Shown piece by piece: positions 1 to 9,962 of a stretch of DNA of 64,000 bases. The notes beneath the pieces were generated by a model. It searched no databases and was not told the origin of the DNA. It worked only from the letters and a program-made list of their open reading frames with translations. The DNA is from Emydura subglobosa (lineage: Eukaryota; Chordata; Testudines; Chelidae). Location of the stretch: positions 52,105,583 through 52,169,582 of the forward strand of contig ML679966.1 in NCBI GenBank assembly GCA_007922225.1, written 5' to 3'. Made by a program: the position numbers and the translations under genes. Each line of letters opens with the position of its first letter. Positions within the stretch are counted from its first letter, which is position 1.

Positions 1-1400
1 TTGAGAATTAATGGAGGATAAGAGGTCCAGGGAGACTGGAGACGGGATAACATAGTACCGCTATCTAAAAAGAGGAATGAAGATGACCCAGGGAATTATA
101 TATCAGTCAGTCCAACTTCAATACCTGCAATGATACTGGAACAAGTCATGAAGCACTTGATTTGTAAGCATCTAAGAGGATAAGAATGATAAACAGCTAA
201 CATGGATTTGTCAAGAACAAATCACACCAAACCAACTGAATTTCCTCCTTTAACAAGATTACTGGCCTAGTGGTTAGATGGAGCACTGTATATGTGATAT
301 CTTGATTTTAGTAAGGCTTATGACAGTCCCACATGCTATTCTCAAACAAATTAGAGAAATGTGGTCTAGATAAGGTTATAAGGAAGATGATCAGCTGGTT
401 GAATGTTAACCACTCAGAGGATAGTCTATGGTTCACTGTAGAGGATGTACTTAGTGGGTTCCTATAGGGTCAGTTCTGGGTCTGGTATGAGTAAACATTT
501 TCACTAATGATAAATAATGAAGCAGAGAGTATGCTTATAAAATTCTCAGATGACACCTAGCTGGGACAAGTTACAAGCACTTTGGAGGACAAGATTAGAA
601 TTCAAAGCAACTGTGATGAACTGGGGAATTTCTCTGAAAACAACAAGATGAAATTCAACAGAGTCAAGTGCAAAGCACTTCACTCAAGAAGAAAAAAAAA
701 TCAAATGCACAACTATAAAATGAGAACTAACTGGCTAGGTGGTAATAAGGCTGAACAGGATCTGGGGCTTACAGTGGATCACAAGTTGATTGTTAACCTA
801 CAATGTGATGCAGTTATAAAAAAGGCTAATATTCTAGGGTGTATTAACAGAAGCGTTTTAAATAAGACACGGGAAGTTAGTATCCTGCTCTATCCAGTGT
901 TGTTGAGGTCTCAGCTGGAATACAGTGTTCCTTTTTGGGCTCAATGCTTTAAGGCAGTGAACAAACTGATGAGAGCCCAGAACAGAACAAAAATGATGAA
1001 AGGCTTAGAAAACCTGATTTGTGAGAAAAGGTTAAAAAATGAGCTTGTTTAGTGTTCAGACAAGACAATAGAGGAGGGATCTGGTAACAGTCACCAAATA
1101 TTTTAAAAGGCTGTTAGAGATCCAGTGTCCTCCATGTCCATCTAAGGCAGGGACAGTAGCAATGGGCTTAATCTACAGCAAGGGAAATTTACAATGGTTA
1201 GATATTAGGAAAAAAACCCCAAAAACTACAATGTTAGTTGAATTCTGGAATAGGCTTCTAAGAGAGGCTTTGGAAGCCATCAGATTTTTAAGAACAGGTT
1301 GGACAAACATTTGTCAGGGAAGGTCTAGGTAACCAGTCCCAGCCTCAGCACAGTAGGCTGAGCTACATGACCTCTCTAAGCCCTATATTTCTATACTTAC
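1..1400 (+). mobile_element. CR1-type LINE, degenerate 3' half
   Basis: The first 1.4 kb reads as the reverse-transcriptase half and 3' UTR of a CR1-group LINE. At about 95-260 a decayed block follows the CR1 plan (NYRPVSL-like, then GFVKNKSH-like). An LDF(S)KAY-like block lies near 300 and the RT C-terminal region follows (582-1052). The 3' UTR closes with the usual 'CTACATGACCTCTCTAAG' plus TATTTCTATAC near 1370-1400, a worn version of the CR1 terminal octamer region. The element runs off the left edge of the window, so its 5' limit is unknown. Many stops and indels show it is old and inactive. The 58.5-kb copy carries the same RT block and looks like the same subfamily. Confidence 0.82.
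582..1052 (+). pseudogene. CR1 reverse transcriptase C-terminal fragment (156 aa frame)
   Basis: This frame is the region just downstream of the RT active site in CR1 ORF2. In order it shows KIRIQSNCDELGNFSENNKM (the 'IQ..L..L..W...N.MKFN' block), CKALH, then LGLTVDHKL, QCDAVIKKAN, ILGCINRSV, LLYPVLLRSQLEYSV and FWAQ. These correspond to the CR1 consensus order 'KCKVLHLG - DLGV.VD.KL - QC....KKAN..LG.I.R - LY..LVR..LEY.VQFW'. The FADD catalytic motif lies upstream at about 540-555, where the text 'TTCTCAGATGACACC' still encodes F-S-D-D-T before a stop. The frame does not begin at a real start codon; the methionine is incidental. It is non-functional. Confidence 0.8.
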
Positions 1401-4199
1401 ATACTTGCTTAATCCAGACTGCAATGAGTGGAAAGATTACCATTTCTAAAGCACCTACCCCCCCCCGGAAAAAACAGATTAAAAAAAGAGCAGCCACCTC
1501 CCCTTTTCTCCCTTCCATCTACCCACCCTTTCCCTCTGAGGATGGTGGTAGGGCCTGAATGACTCAAATATGATATTCTGTGTGATGCTGATGTCAGTTC
1601 GGGCTTTATACAGTACCTATATCATCTTTCTTAGCGTTATAGCTCAGTTTCAGAAGCTGTTTTTGTTTGGCAACAGTCACTGGCTTTCTCCTTGCTTCTT
1701 ACCATCCAACTCCCTTTTTCTATAGGGCATGTTAATGCATACAGAGCTCCCGATACTCCCACACAACCAAAACCAAAAAACACATTGATTTTCCCTATAC
1801 TGTGCTTGTTTTGTAGCTATAATATTGGAGGTGGGAAATATAAAAATGGACGAGGTTCACGAAGTTAATTCCCCCTTCCCTTACGGGAATAGTCAAATAT
1901 TTAAAGTTTATTTTTTATTTTTGAAGTTACAAGAAAAATCAGATTTTCCTCACAGCTCTATTGAAGATCTTCTGCTAACTATTCATGATTGCTTAACGTG
2001 AGCCAGGATTTCGGTAGATCCCATGTAATAAACATGGAATATAAGGCGAGTTCCTCAATCTGTAAACAGAACATCCAGTTAGAATTAGAATCTGATTTTC
2101 TGCTCCATCTGTAGTTAGGCATGAAGCTCTCCAACATGGCAGAGAGCTGGTAGAATGGCTCTTCATCCCTCTCTCCCCCATAATAGGGGCCACAAGTGTG
2201 CGCCTGTGGAAGGAATGGCCAAATGCTGGAAAGAGGTTCTAGGCTGTGGCTATTCTCAGCTGCCCACAGTTCCTAGGAGACCATTGGCAGTCCAAGTAGG
2301 CCACTCTACCACATTCTGAAGACTGGGTAGGCCCCAAAATGGCTTAAAGTCATTAGCCTTTCCCCATTCCTTTGGGAAGATAAATGGATTTTAAGAGATA
2401 TGAAAATATATACACACTAATGAAGGAAAGAGGAATTGCCCACCACTAATGCTATACTATAGGCAGTTCTATAGAAGGATCAGTGAGATTTCAAAAGTTA
2501 AGGCTATATGCTTCACCAGTCTTATTTTTTGCTCTGTGCCTTTCATCTAGGCCTTTTCAGATGCCAAAAATGCATTAAACAAGCACCAGTTTCTGTAACA
2601 CCTTATGTTGAACATTGCAGGGCAAGGAACCTGCCCAGAAGTAGCACAAGAACCAGTACACAGAAATCCCTACTCCTATACCCTGATTTTGAATTACTGC
2701 TGAAGATAAAAAACACAACATCAACCATAAACCCATGGTTAAACTGGAATAAGGGAAAGTCACAGTATGACAAAGCACTAAGAAGAAACATATGGAGAGT
2801 GGGGACAAACTTAATTTTAACCACTGATCAGTTCAAAGCCTAGACTAAAAGTGATCAGATCTCTCATACCCCCTGCATCACAAAGCCCTATTAAAAACAA
2901 TTTAACAATCAAGCAAGAGTCTTTAGAATAGTATAAATCTCCTATTTCAGTACTGTTTTACACAAGCCTTTTCAGAGCATGAATAATAGACCCTGCCTTT
3001 CTATAGACAGGAATATTAACTCTTAATTCAAGAGTTGGAAAGATCACAATGTAACCCGAACCTACTTGTAGGGGAAGTTACTATTCCAGTGGAAACACCT
3101 ACTTCAGCTGACTAGACAATTTGCAAGTATCTAGATGATGGTCACTGTAAAAAATTAAGTACATTCATAGTAAACAAATATACTGTTTACTCCTCCAAAG
3201 TCAGCTCCTTAGAAGCAAGTAAATGACTTTCCCATCCCTACTCTGTCTCACCAAATGTGATACTATTCCTTTTAACAAAAATCTAGTCACTTTTCTTTAG
3301 ATCTTTGAAAGCCCATCAGCAAGCTGAATAATCATAAAAATAGCCTCAATGGAACTGAGGAAGCTAATTGTAAGTAATATCTGATAAATGCACACACAAA
3401 TTGGCCTTTAAAAAGCAAATATAACTCAATCCCAAATTAAAATATATTCTCTGATGAATTGGGGATCTCTGCCTGTACTAATGAATTCTGGCTGATATTG
3501 TGAAGTTTTATTATGAAATTACTGTATTTCTGAATTTATCTACTTAAATATGAAGCCCACTCTAGCTGGTATTGGCTGTATCACATCCTCCTAATAGATA
3601 AGCAGTGCAGTGCTCAGAACTCCGTGAGCCTATTCAGGTACAAACATGGGAACAATGGTAAACTTGAGGGGGAAGGGAAGGGAAGAGGAGAGGGGAACAA
3701 AGTTTTTAAGCTTCCCTCATTAAGGGCAGCAAAAGGTAGGAGCAGTGGAAAATTACCCAAAGACAGAACAAAGGAAGGAGGGAGGAGTGTTAAGTAAAGA
3801 GTCACTCAGGAAAAGGAGGCAGACAAAGGAGGAAAGTGTCAGACTGGGAAAGGGCAAGGAAGCAAACTGATTTAGGGGGAAAGTGACTCCATGTTGTATC
3901 CCTCAAGCAATGCACTGAAGCAGGAGGATTTTGGACAACCCATAGTACTCTGATCCCAGTCCAAAGAATGCTCTGGAATGATGAGGAAACTAAGTGGCAT
4001 TGTGTGTAATGTTTATTGATTTGTATGCTTTGTATCACTGGTGAAAGAGCAAATGTATTAATTCTTTGTTCAAAGTCTAAGTGCTTTATAACTATTGCAT
4101 GCCTCTGAAGAGTTAAGCTGTAACCTAGAAGCTTCACACCTTTGGGTGGAATTCTGGGAGAGGATATGCTTAAGTGCCAGATAGCATGAAGAGTTGGCC
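1401..4199. other. No recognisable feature
   Basis: AT-rich sequence without a supportable gene or repeat. Local features only: a C-run next to an A-run near 1459-1485, and purine-rich tracts near 3664-3697 and 3770-3800. The open frames here (up to 190 codons on the minus strand near 3802-4374) show no domain, and the longest one runs into the GC-rich repeat that follows. Confidence 0.5.
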
Positions 4200-4219
4200 C
4201 TGTGCCCAGAGGCCTAGGC

Positions 4220-4530
4220 CAGTGATTCCCAACCCATGGCCTGGAGGGTCTTTCAGAATGGCCCACGGCTCCCCTACCACTGGCTGCAGAAGAGCACTGC
4301 TGCTTAAGTACCCAGGAGGAGCACACTGCCAGTGCAGGCTTCTTGCTGCAGCCAAGGGGGTGGGAGATCAGCACTCCCCTCCCCTCGCTCCAGCAGAGAG
4401 CGAAGTGCTCTGCCTGGGTCCCTAGGCACCAGGGTCCCTCACTGGAGCCAGAGGGAGGGGAGCACTGGGCTAGGCAACTAGATAGAAGTTCCAGCTCTCA
4501 GACGGGAGCATCAGGCCTGATCCACACCAG
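4220..4530. repeat. GC-rich repeat-like block with a hAT-like terminus
   Basis: The block begins with CAGTGATTCCCAACCC at 4220, which resembles the CAGNGGTTCYCAACC terminal inverted repeat of many hAT elements. A second terminus and an 8-bp target duplication were not found, so this may be one end of a truncated non-autonomous hAT element. The interior is GC-rich and gives overlapping open frames on both strands, as expected for low-stop GC-rich repeat DNA rather than for a gene. Confidence 0.35.
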
Positions 4531-4532
4531 GA

Positions 4533-4783
4533 ATTTACTTCAGTATATCTAGGTCTCTCAGGGGAATGAAAAATTCACACCCCTGGAGACGTAGCTATAC
4601 CGAGTTAGTCCCCAGCATAGACAGCATTAGGTCAATGGAAGAATTCTTCTGTCAGCCTAGCTATCACTTCTCAGGGAAGTTGAATACTTACACCGATGGG
4701 AGAATCCCTCCCAGCAGCATAGGTAACATCTACACTGAAGCCCTGCAGCTTGCTACAGTAGCGTTTTAAGTGTAAACATACCC
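4533..4783 (+). mobile_element. Short TIR element (copy 1), family shared with 40.25 kb
   Basis: This interval shares a colinear order of blocks with 40248-40483: a 'GTGAAAAATYCACA'-like block, ATAGACAG, a CTTCTGTCAGCCTAGCTAT-like block, 'TCAGGGARGT', a cluster resembling GGAGAAYCCTYCCC, GCATAGGTA, then ACATTGAAG and CACTGCAG. The right end is TGTAAACATACCC followed by TTAA, which reads in reverse as TTAAGGGTATGTTTACA, the 'GGGCATGTCTACACT'-type terminus also seen at 48538. No transposase is encoded. It looks like a non-autonomous DNA transposon, 5' worn. The assignment to a superfamily (PIF/Harbinger or Tc1-like) is open because the flanking TTA/TA duplication cannot be fixed. Confidence 0.6.
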
Positions 4784-4884
4784 TTAAACTGCAGGTCTGT
4801 ATTCCCATTGTATAGGGACCCTGAGATTGTGGTTATGGCTGACTCTTCTCAGGCTCTAAAAGCCTAACACATATGAAGGGTGGT

Positions 4885-5340
4885 CAACTTTCTAGTTTTT
4901 GAAAACTGGACACACTGCCCACCCCCTGCCCCACCCCGCCTCTTTCCCGGAGATCCCACCCCCTGCCCCACCCCATCCCTTGAGGTCCCACTTCCCGCTC
5001 TTCCCCTCCATCATGTGCTGCTCTCTCCATCTTTTTCCCCCTGCCAGCTGGGCAGGGCAGGGCAGGGCAGGGGAGGGGGAGCCATACTCCTCCAGGGGTG
5101 AGGTTGGAGGGTGCCTGGGACATGGCAGGGGAACTGCTGGTACCTCTCCCCAGTGGAGCCATCCCTGAGTGCTCCTCCAGCTGCAGTTGCTTTGCTTCCC
5201 TCCCTCCACAGGTCGAGGCCAGTCACTGCCAAGTCCTCTTTCCCATCGAAAACTGGACACCTGGCAACCCCACACACATGGGGATCCATAGGCTTGGGTT
5301 GGCAGTTTGATGGCTGTCTGAAAGGGAGTGGTCAGCCAGA
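4885..5340. repeat. GC-rich repeat-like block
   Basis: Two copies of GAAAACTGGACAC lie in the same orientation near 4900 and 5249. They bracket C-rich sequence with short reiterations of 'CCCCCTGCCCCACCCC' (4919-4934, 4960-4975) and GGCAGG units (5053-5073). Open frames exist in all registers on both strands, which is a composition effect. The fragments look like an interspersed repeat rather than a promoter. The class is unknown. Confidence 0.4.
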
Positions 5341-5396
5341 TCTGTGGCACAAAGATCAAGGTTTTTTTGTTTGTTTTAAATGGATGCCTAATGTTA

Positions 5397-5573
5397 AGCG
5401 AAGTCCATACTTAGACACCTCAGTAAATGGCCCGATTTTCAAAAGTGCAGAGCATCCAGCACCCCCACTAAAGTCAGCCTATACTGGGAGGCAGGCATAG
5501 AAAGGGGGTGGGGGGGGGGGAGGACTTTTGAACATCGGGACATTTACTGAGGTGTCTAATCATGGACTTCGCT
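5397..5573. mobile_element. Foldback element with 33-bp inverted repeats
   Basis: The left arm at 5397-5429 (AGCGAAGTCCAT...CAGTAAATG) and the right arm at 5541-5573 are reverse complements at 31 of 33 positions. The 111-bp spacer contains 'GATTTTCAAAAGTGC', a motif common in ancient amniote repeats, and a G-run at 5507-5520. There is no coding capacity. It fits a MITE-like non-autonomous DNA transposon. The true ends may extend further out, since flanking TTTTAAATGG/CTTAAATGG also resembles a duplicated or inverted continuation. Confidence 0.65.
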
Positions 5574-6250
5574 TAAAAGTACTCTTCTGTCATCTTAAAT
5601 GGATAGTTGACTCCTCAAAGGTAGAAGAATAACGTGTAACTGAATTCCTTTAATGTGCATGTCAATGAAAGTTTTCTGCATATTCTGCAATGTGTACACA
5701 GCAATCGTGCTGCTGGTGTTCTTATTTTAAAAAATAATGTGTTATCCTGCTGGCTCCCCTGGATATTAATTAGCCTTAGTATTAGCTTGGGAATTAATGA
5801 TATACGACTTGTTTTGTTTTAGCCTGTCTAAGGAAATTTAGGAGCCATAAGTACTAACAAATCAGTATTTAGGCCCGGATTTGGTACATACGTATATACC
5901 TGCATAGTCCTATTAACTTCAGTGAGACTACTAATATGCTTAGAGATTAACATGTGCATAATTCTTTGCAGGACTAGTGCCTCAGGCTGTTTTTTTCTTT
6001 TTAGGCCAAACTTTTAGAAAAAAAATGTACCTAAAGTTAAGCTGCTATTGTAATAGGTCAATCTCTTTATGCACATGAATCTGGTTTTTAACTTGCTGTC
6101 AAATATGAATGCACAGAATTTTTAGGGGCATGTTAAACATACACAAATGAAAGGTTCGCATGATCCTTCCCCTCCTATCCCCAGATTTCTTGCAACACCT
6201 CTGGCAGGGAACATCCAGCAGTGCTACTCTCCCTAGCACTGTCCATGTTC

Positions 6251-6524
6251 CTGTAGCCTGGGGAGGGAGGAAGCAGCAGGGCCACTGGCTGCCAGCTGAG
6301 CTCCTCCTCCCCTCATTCCTACAGCTGCTGCTTCTCCTTCCCTGCTGCTGGAATCCCAATGCTGCTGCCTGTTTTGCAAACCATTCACTGAAGTGAGTCA
6401 GGGGATGGACACAGATGCAACATGTAGGACTCCAGCAGCAGGGAAAGAGGCTGGAGCCATAGGGCGGGTTGAGGAGAAGCTCAGCTAGCAGCCAGCTAGC
6501 TTCCTCCTTCCCTAGGGACACAGA
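6251..6524. mobile_element. GC-rich foldback repeat
   Basis: The left arm (about 6251-6309, containing GGAGGGAGGAAGC and GGCTGCCAGCTGAGCTCCTC) is complementary to the right arm (about 6472-6524, GAGGAGAAGCTCAGCTAGCA onward). A second inner pair is formed by CTTCCCTGCTGCTGGA near 6340 and TCCAGCAGCAGGGAAAG near 6432. The centre, near 6385-6396, is the palindrome TCACTGAAGTGA. The whole unit therefore folds as one imperfect hairpin of about 270 bp. No gene is encoded. The open frames here are GC-driven. Confidence 0.6.
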
Positions 6525-6599
6525 GATTGAGGGGGGCCGTGCCCCGGCTTGCTGCCCCTTATGCATACCCATGCTGTCAGAATATTTTATACCCCAGCT

Positions 6600-8250
6600 G
6601 TTTTTTATACCTAATTGATATCTGTAAACTGCACATTTTTAAGTGGTTTGGTTTAGGAGGAATTATCAACATACAGCAGCATTACATGCAATGTCTAGCT
6701 CACCATTTGATTTTGATATTAAACCTCAAATCCTATGGGATGCCAGCCTGATAAAATATTACATGGATTCAGAAGATCTATCTCCTCTAGAGAAGATTTA
6801 ACATCTGGTTCAATTAGAGACTATGATAATCACATTCTTATTTTGGCTTAAGAAAATCTGAGAGTGAATCTTTTGGATGGATGTCACTGGCAGAGAAGCC
6901 ATATTTTGTTTCTCTGAGGAATCTAAGTGCTGAAATTTAGAAAACAAGTGCATTCATTGAGTAACTCATTTTTATTTTTTTTCTATAGAGGTACACAATT
7001 AGAAGGGACTTAGGCTAAAGCAGAGATCATGAAAATACAAATTCCTAAAAAAAGTTGTATATCAAACTTTCAGGCTTCATTTGAATCTCTCATTTAAAGG
7101 ATATTTTACTGAGCTAATACCAATGCAAATAGAGATACTGTCATAAGCAGGAAGTAAAACTCAATGTAAAAAAAAAGTTAAGTGACTGTTCAGCCTGAAA
7201 ATAAAATTTGCTTTAAAAAGGCTTTTGTCACTTAGCTGTTTAACATGAACATCGTAATGATCGTCGATAAGAAACTGATATCACTTATGTTATAGGATAT
7301 GGGAGAGTAGTCGATACAGAGTTAAGATAGGATCGATTTCCCCAAAACAACTTGCAAGAGCACTGACACAGAAGCAGTTAAAACATTCAGATGAAGGTCT
7401 GATTGCACCTTTTGCACTATGTTTATTTATATAAACATGATAACAGAACATTAAATTTAAACTCTGCAACCAGTCAAATCTTACAATAGTTTTTTTTCTA
7501 GGAATCATACCTTGTGTGGCTCAAAAAAATAAAGCTTTAAACTGGTTCTAGAATCCCCTCATCTTATTTATGGACTACTTCTCTTTTCACTGCTCTCTCT
7601 CATTGAGAGATTCATAGCTCCATTTCCTTCTTCAAGATTTCCTTCTGATTATAAGAGTTACAATAGTTTAACCAGGAATGGGATTTATATGACCAACAGC
7701 TACAAGATAACAGAGCTTAAATTTCAGATGTTTACAATTATCTGTTCATAAACAATTCGCAGAATAAAAAGCCCTCAAAATTGAGTATTCTGCAAAAAGA
7801 GAGAACACCAATTCATTAAGTGACTTATTTGCTCAGCTGAAGGCATGTGCAATAGCTTTTATTTGTATGTCAGCCAAAGAGCAAGTTAAAGACAGTTGAA
7901 AATCCAACACGCACAATTCAATCCATTGAAATTTCTGTACAGTTGCAGTGTTGGAATCAAACCCTTAGCTCTGCATATATCACCCTAGCTTTGGTTCCCG
8001 TTCAAATCTAAAATTGTAAGTGGCCTATTTTCCTTTTTTTGTGCAGATATGGCAGCAATCTTATGAGGACTGATATTCTTGTAACAGTCCCAGTACAGTG
8101 AAACTATCACAGAAACCATTAATTTCACAAAACTCACTGATCAGGATGCGAAAGCTCTCTTAACATCAAATTATCTTTCTGCCTATTGGGGCTAAATTCT
8201 CACACAAGACCGTCAAATTAAATGTCAGCACTATCACATGTAATTTTGAA
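6600..8250. other. No recognisable feature
   Basis: AT-rich sequence with A- and T-runs. A 72-codon minus-strand frame at 7290-7508 has no recognisable domain. Nothing further can be supported. Confidence 0.45.
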
Positions 8251-8339
8251 ATCTAGCCCCACACCCATCCCTGTTTCCAGTCCTTATCTAGCTCCACAAA
8301 CAAACGCCATCTGTTATGACAAAAATAACTTGCCAATAG

Positions 8340-9430
8340 TGGGCACTGAAATATGGTTATGTATAGCACAGGTATGAGCCTTCCGTGCCTAGTGCAGCCA
8401 CCTGAGAATGCCAAGGTCAAGGCAGGCTGGAAAAGGAGAGCGGATTCTCCCAGTGCTGGTGGGTGGCACTGAAGCCAGACTTCCCAACCAGACACAAACA
8501 GTGCTTCTGACTCCCCCGAACTGGTTATCAAGAAGCCAGTACACAAATACACACAACCCCTTTTACTGCATTTCAGCCTCTGGCTCCCGATCAGCACTAG
8601 GTCCAGTAAAGAGACCAGTTGTTTAAACTCTGTGCTCTTTACTAAATAGGTTCCCTCTGACCTCAAGGGGTCAGCCACAGTACCAGTTCAATATAAGTTT
8701 TGATCTTACCCAAAATACCACACTGCCAGCCAATCCTTTAGTAATAAAACTAAAGGTTTATTGTAAAAAGAAATAACCCATAACTGTTAAAGAATTACAG
8801 CAGATATATACAGATGATTAAAAGTCCATATACATCAGGTTTCTAAAAGAATTGTGGAGTTGCAGGCTTGTATAGTTCCTCTGATATACATCCAGTAATT
8901 GGATGGACCTCAGTCCTTTGTTCACAGCTTCAGTTGCAGATGACTTGATTCAGAGGTAGATAAGTGTTTGAAGCGTGGTTCCGACTGAAAAACAAAATGG
9001 CTTCCCAAGGCCTCTGTCTTATATACCCTCTGGCCCTGGCCATGCCGTTTGTAGAATTTTACAGGAACCAAAATGGAGTTTAGAGTCACATGGGCAAGTC
9101 CTGCTGCCTCATCAGGTGTATTTCCAGCTCCTCCCCCTGGGCCCCTTACACCTGAGGATGTCTTAATGGGCCATTGAGCAGCCTATTGTTCTGTTCAGCC
9201 ATCCTGTCTGAGTCGTTACCCAGACAGCACCATTTGAAATACAGATATATCAAATATATCAACTTCCATTACACATACCACACATGAACATGAGTATCAT
9301 CTTACTTCACATATTATAACCTTTCTAACAGTACCTGACATGGCATCTCTCACATGAACTATGATTTTGACATATTGATGTTAACCCATATGTTAAATGC
9401 CCCCCCCCCAATCTAACCAGCGTGACAACA
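8340..9430 (-). repeat. LTR-like repeat, minus orientation
   Basis: Read on the minus strand this begins at 9430 with TGTTGTCACGCTGG, a TG start typical of an LTR. It carries a TATA box (TATATAAGACAGAGG) at about 9018-9031 and then, about 270 bp further on, AATAAA at 8757-8762. The order TG, TATA and poly(A) signal with that spacing matches U3-R-U5 of a retroviral LTR. The text between (for example AAAATGGAGTTTAGAGTCACATGGG read on the plus strand near 9070) resembles an LTR family I recall from turtle genomes. No gag/pol sequence adjoins on either side, so it is probably a solo LTR. The lower boundary is uncertain. Confidence 0.5.
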
Positions 9431-9777
9431 GGTATTGTACTTTCTGAAAGTGCTCGATGAGAAAATAGCATTTGTGGAAAAAGACAAAGCCTAACTGGCA
9501 TGGTCTCACTCTTTGTGTTTGAGCACTAAATACTGTCTGTTAGGCTTATTCCTACTTAAGCATCTTTCAGTTTAGCCTGACAAATGGAACCAAAAAGTTG
9601 TATCTGAAATTGCCAGCTAACTGAGAGGTCCAGCTATCTTCTTAGGAACTATATAAAGTACTAGATGAGAAAAAGTGTAGCAGCTATTTGTTAGGTAATG
9701 GGCACTCCACACATACATAAGTGTTCGATTCGGTAATCTGGATCTATACATTTGCTATCTAGGCCATTACGGGATTA

Positions 9778-9962
9778 TTTAAACCCACTGGAATGGGTTA
9801 CCTAGGGAGGTGGTGGAATCTCCATCTTTAGAGGTTTTTAAGATGAGGCTTGACAAAGCCCTGACTGGGATGATATAGCTGAGGTTAGTCCTGCTTTGAG
9901 CAGGGGGTTGGACTAGATGACCTCTGAGGTCCCTTCCAACTCTAATATTCTGTGATTTTATG
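9778..9962 (+). mobile_element. CR1 LINE 3' tail
   Basis: A short, clear CR1 3' UTR end. It contains GGTTACCTAGGGAGGTGGTGG, the 'AAGATGAGGCTTGACAAAGC' block, GGACTAGATGACCT, 'GAGGTCCCTTCCAACTCTA' and finally ATTCTGTGATTTTATG, the CR1 terminal octamer repeat. The same blocks end the copies at 25.0 kb and, reversed, at 43.85 kb. It is severely 5' truncated, the usual CR1 outcome. Confidence 0.92.

Noticed and set aside
3802..4374. 190-codon open frame on the minus strand
   Set aside because: No domain, low-complexity Ser/Pro/His mix, overlaps a GC-rich repeat-like block; another frame is open on the opposite strand over part of it.
4884..5500. Several overlapping frames of 90-155 codons on both strands
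   Set aside because: They arise from low-stop C-rich repeat sequence; products are Pro/Gly/Ser-rich in every register and share no known fold.
6099..6572. 157-codon minus-strand frame
   Set aside because: It spans a foldback repeat, so its complement is also open; no domain.
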